Of a stretch of 12,236 nt of DNA, positions 7,741-12,236 are shown one piece after another. The position numbers and the translations under genes were made by a program. The notes below the pieces were generated by a model. The model ran no database searches. It saw only the letters and a list, made by a program, of their open reading frames with translations, and had not been told where the DNA came from. Location: contig CAZHOV010000175.1 in NCBI GenBank assembly GCA_964534315.1, positions 1 through 12,236 on the forward strand. The letters run 5' to 3'. The stretch's first letter is position 1; every line of letters begins with the position of its first letter. This DNA is from CAZHOV01 sp964534315. Its GTDB lineage: Bacteria > Bacteroidota > Bacteroidia > Chitinophagales > Saprospiraceae.

Positions 7741-8289
7741 ATGGACGAAGCCCAACTCATTAAAGGCTGTAAAAAACAAGACCGAAAGGCGCAGAAAGCG
7801 CTTTTTGATCTGTATTCTCCAAAAATGTTCGGGGTCTGTAAAAGGTATGTGAAAAACAGAGAAGACGCTGAAGATGTTTTAGTTAACGGACTGTTTAAAG
7901 TACTGACAAAGATCAATCAATTTAAAGGAAACGGAAGTTTTGAGGGGTGGATCAGAAGAATTATCGTCAACGAAGCACTTATGTTCCTTAGGAAAAAACA
8001 TAATTTTAATTTGACCTTAGAGATCGATCAAATAGAGATTTCCTCCCCTCCGACTATCCAACAAGAACTCGAAGCACAAGATATTCTGAATTTATTAGAC
8101 AATCTGCCAACCGGCTATCGGACGGTTTTTAACCTGTACGTGGTCGAAGGCTATAAACACCGTGAAATTGCAGAAATACTGGGCATTAGCATCAATACCT
8201 CAAAATCCCAACTGATACTGGCAAAGAAAAAGCTACAGGAATTGGTAAAAAAAAATAACTTAAACTGGAATAAAGGGGTTAGGGGGTAG
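7741..8289 (+). CDS. ECF-type RNA polymerase sigma factor
   Basis: Sigma-70 family protein of 182 aa, the usual ECF size, consisting of a region 2 and a region 4 domain. Region 2 (about residues 13-86) carries the -10-recognition and core-binding helices, seen in ALFDLYSPKMFGVCKRYVKNREDAEDVLVNGLFKV and FEGWIRRIIVNEAL. Region 4 (about 117-168) has LPTGYRTVFNLYVVEGYKHREIAEILGIS followed by the helix-turn-helix recognition helix. The next gene encodes a single-span membrane protein that is probably its anti-sigma factor, so activity is likely gated by an envelope signal. The last four residues (Gly-Val-Arg-Gly) are encoded by G-rich DNA in phase with the heptamer array that starts at the TAG stop, which suggests that the C-terminus was shaped by repeat growth. 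The regulon is unknown. Confidence 0.93.
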   Translation: MDEAQLIKGCKKQDRKAQKALFDLYSPKMFGVCKRYVKNREDAEDVLVNGLFKVLTKINQFKGNGSFEGWIRRIIVNEALMFLRKKHNFNLTLEIDQIEISSPPTIQQELEAQDILNLLDNLPTGYRTVFNLYVVEGYKHREIAEILGISINTSKSQLILAKKKLQELVKKNNLNWNKGVRG

Positions 8290-8447
8290 TAATTAATAAT
8301 TAGTAATTAGTAGTTAATAGTTGGTAGTTAGTAGTTAATAGTTGGTAGTTAGTGGTTAGTAGTTAATAGTTTGGGGTTAGTAATTAATAATTAGTAGTTA
8401 GTAATTAATAGTTGGTAGTTTGGGGTTAGGGGTTTATAGTTGGTAGT
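8273..8447 (+). repeat. 25-unit tandem heptamer array on the sigma-factor stop codon
   Basis: From the TAG stop at 8287, 23 heptamers follow without a single insertion or deletion, up to 8447. Units are variants of TAGTAGT: TAGTAAT, TAATAAT, TAATAGT, TGGTAGT, TAGTGGT, TTGGGGT, TAGGGGT, TTATAGT. Two further in-phase units (AAGGGGT, TAGGGGG) lie inside the coding region at 8273-8286. A higher-order 21-nt period is visible: units 4-6 and 7-9 after the stop are identical triplets of heptamers. There is no C in the array. It fills almost the whole 172-nt gap between the sigma and anti-sigma genes, leaving 14 nt before the next ATG. Confidence 0.92.
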
Positions 8448-8461
8448 ATGATTAAAAAAAT

Positions 8462-9772
8462 ATGGCTAAACAAAAAAATATATTCGATCTTATCAAAGCT
8501 AACCAGCACAAGCTGGAAGAAGCGCCTGCACCTCGTACCTGGAAGGAGTTGGAGCGGAGACTGGATGGCCGGCAAAAAGCTGTCCGTCTGCGATGGCTGA
8601 AATATGCGGGCTCCATTGCTGCCGGGTTGCTGTTGTTGTTTACCCTAAGTATGATTGTCTGGTTGGAACAAACCTCAGAAAAAATCATGGCTTCTGCTGA
8701 TCGTTTTGAGCAAGTCTATCCGATCGATAATAGTCAGCAGGCTATTCAACTGATTAAAGCTAGTCAGAACATCTACCGGACAGCCCCCCAACTGAATGAG
8801 AGGAGAGGTGGAAACTTCATTGTAAAAACCTCACCTCCTGCAACTAATATCAGTCCCAGCAAAAGCTATCCGGAAAAGACGGCACCTTCATCAAAAGATC
8901 AAATCGCAGAACTATCCCAACCTTTTAATGAAAGAACAACGCCTCCGCCTCCTGTACGTCCGGACAAAAAAGCGTTAGCGGAAACTACTCCCCAACCCAG
9001 TTCTCCCACCCCCTCGGAAAATAAGCCTTCAGCATTCACATTAGACGCTTTCTCGGATATCGAAGAAGATTTCTCCCCTGGTGATATTACCGCTGAAAAG
9101 ATCGACCCACCCAAAATGGACCCTAAATTAAGAGTCACCCCTCCTCAAAATGACTTGCCCAATCATCCGGCAATAATAGCAGCAGAGGCCGAAGAAGGTC
9201 GAAAGCTCGAAAAGCAACTCCAGGAAACCATCACTTTTAACGATTTGATCAATGAGGATGACTACTCTGCTATAGAACATGAATCTACTCATATCAATCA
9301 ACTAACTGAGGGGCTTTCAGCCGATATGCCCCACCCCAGGAAATCTCGAAATGCAGCCTCAAAATCTTTGGTGGAAACCTCCGGACAAGAACCGGAGCTC
9401 TTTAACTGGCTGGAAGGAATCTGGCAAATCGAAGGGACAGAAACCTATCTCTCTTGGAGTTTCATACGCGCAAAAACCCTGTCTGGAGACGAATATGTCG
9501 GTGCAAAGAAAGTTGATTCAGTGATCGAAACCTATCAGTTAGAATGGATCGAAAACGAACTGCTTTTAACCTTAAATCCCTATGACCAAAAACCGACGGC
9601 TTTTAAATTAGTTAGCGATTCATCCGGCCTTTGGGTATTTCAACATAAGGAAGAAAGCTCCCTTTTCAGGATCGTTCTTGAAAAGAAAAAAGGAAAAGAA
9701 ATGATCCTAACCGCATATGGAAAAGAAGGAAGTGCGGTCTCTGAAAAGCACTTTAAAAAGTTAGACAAGTAG
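8462..9772 (+). CDS. putative membrane-bound anti-sigma factor with C-terminal DUF6265-like domain
   Basis: 436-aa single-span membrane protein encoded directly after the ECF sigma factor. The cytoplasmic N-terminus (1-46) contains APAPRTWKELERRLD, a short segment like that at the start of many Bacteroidota anti-sigma factors. Residues 48-68 form one transmembrane helix with positive residues before it (KAVRLRWLK), predicting N-in/C-out topology. Residues about 110-235 are a Pro/Ser/Thr/Lys-rich, low-complexity periplasmic linker. The C-terminal part, about 312-436, begins FNWLEGIW and resembles the DUF6265 family (calycin-like beta-barrel, function unknown); later matches are AFKLVSDSSGLWVF and SLFRIVLE. 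The assignment as an anti-sigma factor rests on gene order and topology, because no ASD or zinc-binding HxxxCxxC motif is visible. It ends 5 nt from a convergent gene with no obvious terminator between. Confidence 0.72.
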   Translation: MAKQKNIFDLIKANQHKLEEAPAPRTWKELERRLDGRQKAVRLRWLKYAGSIAAGLLLLFTLSMIVWLEQTSEKIMASADRFEQVYPIDNSQQAIQLIKASQNIYRTAPQLNERRGGNFIVKTSPPATNISPSKSYPEKTAPSSKDQIAELSQPFNERTTPPPPVRPDKKALAETTPQPSSPTPSENKPSAFTLDAFSDIEEDFSPGDITAEKIDPPKMDPKLRVTPPQNDLPNHPAIIAAEAEEGRKLEKQLQETITFNDLINEDDYSAIEHESTHINQLTEGLSADMPHPRKSRNAASKSLVETSGQEPELFNWLEGIWQIEGTETYLSWSFIRAKTLSGDEYVGAKKVDSVIETYQLEWIENELLLTLNPYDQKPTAFKLVSDSSGLWVFQHKEESSLFRIVLEKKKGKEMILTAYGKEGSAVSEKHFKKLDK

Positions 9773-9777
9773 GATGG

Positions 9778-11121
9778 TTAACTATTTTTTTTGAATGGAT
9801 TTCGGGGCACCCATTCTGGATCTGGATTTAAAACTCCGAGAAATAATGGAACGAGTCGATTTAACCAGGGGTTGCGATGCCTGACGAAACACTGTAACGG
9901 AAAGGCTTCAGCGCCCACGGAACTTTTTATTTCCAAAGCCGTCCGGGCAAAATGTAGATGCTCTACTGACTTTTCGATGGCTTCTTCAACCATTTCCAAT
10001 AAGATATTGAGGTATAATTGATGAGAGCGGTTGTAACTGTTATCTAACCCCAGATAATGAGCTTCCAGGATTGATCCGTTCAATATAGTGGTATAAAAAG
10101 CGATCAATTCTCCTTGATCAAAATAGCCGGTCAGCTTAAATTTTTCACCCAAATCTTTTTTTAACTCTAATAAATAGTCTACATCTAACTGAACAACGTT
10201 GAATTCTGAGGCATCAGCTACTTTTTTATACAAATCCTCAATAACAGGCAAGCAAGACTCGATCAGTTCTGCAGAAAAGTCTACCTTCTCGAGCGATTTA
10301 GCTTTTTTGAAAGCCCTGCGCACCCGAACCCTGTATTTAGAAGTAAGGTCCGAAAGGTAATCTTCAAAGCTCTTCCATTCTTTATTCAGCGAAAATAACA
10401 TGGTCGGCTGAATGGCGAATTCGGTATATCCTTTTGTTGTTATTTTTCTAACTACTTCTGCCTTTTCTTCAAAAAAATCTTTTATCAATATTACGGCCAT
10501 ACTTTTTTGCCTTTCTTTTCTCTGATACCTGGCCATCAGTTCCAACCCTTCCTGTAATAGGTGGGTAGCATTGTCAGATGAAATGGCGTGATCGTCAAAA
10601 TAATACCCATGCTCACCGGTAACCAACACATTGCCGCAGGCTAAGGTGTAAAAAGACACCATCTTTGACAGTCCCTTTTTGATAGAATATAGCAGCCTGT
10701 CTTTCCATGAATTTCCTTTATCAATATTCAAACTTTCGGAAGCCCGGAAGTACTCAATTTGGCAGTAAGCGATGCCAATGGGTTGTTTGGCCTTCTTAAA
10801 CACTAAATAACCAAAAGTCATACCTTCGGGAGGGTTTCGCTCAAGGGTGGAAAGGTAAGAGGAGCTCAAAAACAGATCATGAGGAGGAGCCACTTTATCC
10901 CAGGTAGCAGCAATTGCCTGAATGGAGTCTGCTATAAGCATTTGATAATTTCCCGTTGATAATTCAACCTCTGAAAAATTATTCCCATTCTTTTGAAATA
11001 CAGCTTTTTCCGAACAGATTTCATTTAGGATCATGCTATATAAACTACAATTACGTTTAAAGGTTGCACTAATACCTCCATGTATCGTTAAGTCATTAAA
11101 ATATTCTAAGTTCATTGCCAA
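9778..11121 (-). CDS. GNAT/FemAB-like N-acyltransferase of unknown substrate
   Basis: 447-aa soluble protein resembling the Acetyltransf_6 (BioF2-like/FemAB-like) group of double GNAT-fold proteins. Features seen are a central basic segment SKYRVRVRRAFKKAK (261-275), typical of this group, and a C-terminal GNAT half with LTGYFDQGELIAFYTTILNGSILEAHYLGLD (about 330-360). The end of that half has the conserved-looking FARTALEIKSSVGAEAFPL (391-409). There is no signal peptide or transmembrane helix. Possible roles are cell-wall or envelope modification, but the acyl donor and acceptor cannot be read from the sequence. The start is uncertain: the first 58 residues look weakly conserved in style, and internal Met30 or Met61 are alternatives. 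The gene converges with the anti-sigma-like gene and diverges from the OmpA-like lipoprotein. Confidence 0.7.
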   Translation of the reverse strand: MAMNLEYFNDLTIHGGISATFKRNCSLYSMILNEICSEKAVFQKNGNNFSEVELSTGNYQMLIADSIQAIAATWDKVAPPHDLFLSSSYLSTLERNPPEGMTFGYLVFKKAKQPIGIAYCQIEYFRASESLNIDKGNSWKDRLLYSIKKGLSKMVSFYTLACGNVLVTGEHGYYFDDHAISSDNATHLLQEGLELMARYQRKERQKSMAVILIKDFFEEKAEVVRKITTKGYTEFAIQPTMLFSLNKEWKSFEDYLSDLTSKYRVRVRRAFKKAKSLEKVDFSAELIESCLPVIEDLYKKVADASEFNVVQLDVDYLLELKKDLGEKFKLTGYFDQGELIAFYTTILNGSILEAHYLGLDNSYNRSHQLYLNILLEMVEEAIEKSVEHLHFARTALEIKSSVGAEAFPLQCFVRHRNPWLNRLVPLFLGVLNPDPEWVPRNPFKKNS

Positions 11122-11146
11122 TTGCTAACGGATATCCCTACCTTTG
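11114..11146 (+). promoter_or_regulatory. probable promoter of the OmpA-like lipoprotein
   Basis: TACCTTTG (11139-11146) is an exact match to the Bacteroidota -7 box TAnnTTTG. ATTG at 11114-11117 is a plausible, imperfect -33 TTTG with 21 nt between. Transcription would start near 11153, giving a leader of about 33 nt. The -33 part overlaps the annotated start codon of the divergent acyltransferase gene. Confidence 0.5.
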
Positions 11147-11185
11147 TTCCCTCAAAACCATCTTTTAATCTAAATAGTGGGATAT

Positions 11186-12157
11186 ATGATCATTCAGAAA
11201 CTAGTAGTTTTTTTGTTTTTGAGTTTCATCCTTTCTTCTTGTGTTTCTTCAAAAAAATACCAGGAAATTGTCATTTTGAAGGATCATTACAAGGAAAAAA
11301 ATGAAGCGTTAAAAAAAGTCAAGCAAAACTATGAAGACTTGCAAAAGGAATTCACCAAAACAAAAGATCAAATCAGCCGGGGAAGGCAGCAGCTTGGGAA
11401 TTTAAGTGAACAATATGTGGATTTGGAGAAAGAAAAACAATTATTGGAAATAAAAGTAGAGGGGTTGGAACAATATTCAGAGGAATTGAAAACGGCAGCG
11501 GCCGATCAAAAAGCGGACTATGAGACCCGGCTAAAAGAAAAAGAAGCAACCATAAAGAAAAAGGAAGATGAGATCAGCTGGTTAAAATACGGGCTTTCCC
11601 AGTACAATAGCAATCCGGATAGTGTTTTAAACACCATTTCCAGCACAGAGATGGACTTTCTGGACTTATACACCACTTTTTCCCAGCAGAAGAAAGCGAT
11701 AGAATCCATATCCGCAGATTTGAAAGAAGCTTTGAGCGACTTTTCGGAAAAGGAAATATTATACCGCTCGGAAGGAGGGAAATTCTTTATCAGTCTCTTG
11801 CATGATCGCCTGTACAGCACTACTGCAAATACCTTCAACAGCCGCGGTAAAAGAGCCCTACGGAAGATCGCTACTGTTCTGAAAACCAAGGGCTGGATCA
11901 TCCAGGTTCAGGGGAATGTTGACCAACAGGCTACTAATGGCGACTATTGGGAAAAAAGTACCCAAGCAGCTCTATCCGCTGCTCAATCACTAATCTCCTA
12001 TGGATTGGCTCCCCAACAAGTCGTCCCTTCAGGTCGTGGTTATTACTTCCCCCTCGCTGCCGACGATAATCCCGAAGCCTCAAGACTCAATGAACGCACT
12101 GAAATTATCCTCACCCCTCAAATCGAAACAGTCTATCGTTTGATGATGAAAGAGTAG
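11186..12157 (+). CDS. OmpA-like lipoprotein with coiled-coil stalk
   Basis: Predicted 323-aa lipoprotein. I chose the ATG at 11186 over the in-frame GTG at 11177 because it starts the signal peptide MIIQKLVVFLFLSFILSSC, whose lipobox LSSC puts the lipidated Cys at residue 19. A long charged coiled coil follows (about 25-135), then a linker and a C-terminal OmpA/MotB-like domain (about 190-312) with GNVDQQ, LSAAQSLISYGL, VVPSGRGYYFPLA and NERTEIIL. The family binds diaminopimelate in peptidoglycan through an Asp (here Asp246 of GNVD) and an Arg in the LSxxRA helix. Here the aligned helix reads STQAAL, so that Arg appears to be Ala261. A role as an envelope spacer or tether is inferred, and peptidoglycan binding may be weakened or lost. 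The last codon is followed by TAG, the first triplet of a G-rich octamer array. Confidence 0.85.
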   Translation: MIIQKLVVFLFLSFILSSCVSSKKYQEIVILKDHYKEKNEALKKVKQNYEDLQKEFTKTKDQISRGRQQLGNLSEQYVDLEKEKQLLEIKVEGLEQYSEELKTAAADQKADYETRLKEKEATIKKKEDEISWLKYGLSQYNSNPDSVLNTISSTEMDFLDLYTTFSQQKKAIESISADLKEALSDFSEKEILYRSEGGKFFISLLHDRLYSTTANTFNSRGKRALRKIATVLKTKGWIIQVQGNVDQQATNGDYWEKSTQAALSAAQSLISYGLAPQQVVPSGRGYYFPLAADDNPEASRLNERTEIILTPQIETVYRLMMKE

Positions 12158-12236
12158 AGGGGTGACAGGGTATCGGGGTATCGGGATGACAGGGTATCGG
12201 GGTATCAGGGTATCGGGGTATCAGGGTATCGGGGTA
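12155..12236 (+). repeat. G-rich tandem octamer array starting on a stop codon; runs off the window
   Basis: The TAG stop is the start of the first of ten consecutive 8-nt units: TAGAGGGG, TGACAGGG, TATCGGGG, TATCGGGA, TGACAGGG, TATCGGGG, TATCAGGG, TATCGGGG, TATCAGGG, TATCGGGG, followed by TA at the window end. The register never slips. Runs of 3-4 G separated by 4-5 nt recur throughout, which fits the usual G-quadruplex pattern on the coding strand. The full length of the array is unknown. Confidence 0.85.

Noticed and set aside
8273..8447. Telomere-like TTAGGGG repeats
   Set aside because: Only a few units resemble TTAGGGG; most are TAGTAGT variants, the array is internal between genes and there is no hairpin end.
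8448..8450. ATG at the end of the heptamer array as a start for the anti-sigma-like gene
   Set aside because: It is not in frame with the ATG at 8462 and reads ATG ATT AAA AAA ATA TGG; the 8462 start gives the expected anti-sigma-type N-terminus.
8899..9138. Minus-strand Gly/Ser-rich open frame in the linker region of the anti-sigma-like gene
   Set aside because: It is the complement of a Pro-rich low-complexity linker in a well-supported gene.
9773..9795. T-run between the convergent anti-sigma-like and acyltransferase genes as a terminator
   Set aside because: An eight-T run is present at about 9784-9792 but no stable GC stem precedes it, and it lies within the acyltransferase's last codons.

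Overview
The window looks like chromosomal DNA of a Bacteroidota species, possibly a marine or environmental Saprospiria, Cytophagia or Flavobacteriia relative. The evidence is a secreted hydrolase ending in a type IX secretion (T9SS) C-terminal sorting domain, AT-rich leaders without strong Shine-Dalgarno sites, Bacteroidota-like TAnnTTTG promoter candidates, and the lineage-typical look of the ECF sigma/anti-sigma pair. The lineage within the phylum is an inference.

Layout. Positions 1-263 hold two direct copies of a REP-like hairpin element. An acyl-CoA dehydrogenase gene (497-1642, +) follows, with a hairpin/T-tract terminator, and then a secreted T9SS alpha/beta-hydrolase (1757-3208, +). 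The convergent gap 3209-3577 holds two more copies of the hairpin element, now inverted, so the two genes sit between oppositely oriented element pairs. Two minus-strand housekeeping genes come next in the order lysA (6369-7604) then valS (3578-6292), 76 bp apart. Divergent from lysA is an ECF sigma factor (7741-8289, +) followed by a membrane-anchored anti-sigma-like protein with a C-terminal DUF6265-like domain (8462-9772, +). A FemAB/GNAT-like acyltransferase (9778-11121, -) converges on it, and an OmpA-like lipoprotein (11186-12157, +) diverges from the acyltransferase.

How the genes relate. The sigma factor and the membrane protein behind it form a plausible envelope-signalling pair. The lipoprotein and possibly the acyltransferase are envelope-related as well. 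LysA makes L-lysine from meso-diaminopimelate and ValRS charges tRNA-Val. The dehydrogenase and the esterase are separate metabolic functions, and nothing shows that they share a pathway.

Most unusual signal. Four of the eight genes (valS, lysA, sigma factor, OmpA-like lipoprotein) have a short tandem array of 7- or 8-nt units lying on, or within a few bases of, their stop codon. Each array has a different unit. The sigma-factor array has 23 uninterrupted heptamers from the stop codon onward and lies inside a 200-nt stretch without a single C. The lipoprotein array is G-rich, fits a canonical G-quadruplex pattern and runs off the window edge. The valS array runs directly into one of the REP-like elements. 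I saw no tRNA, rRNA, CRISPR array, transposase or prophage gene.
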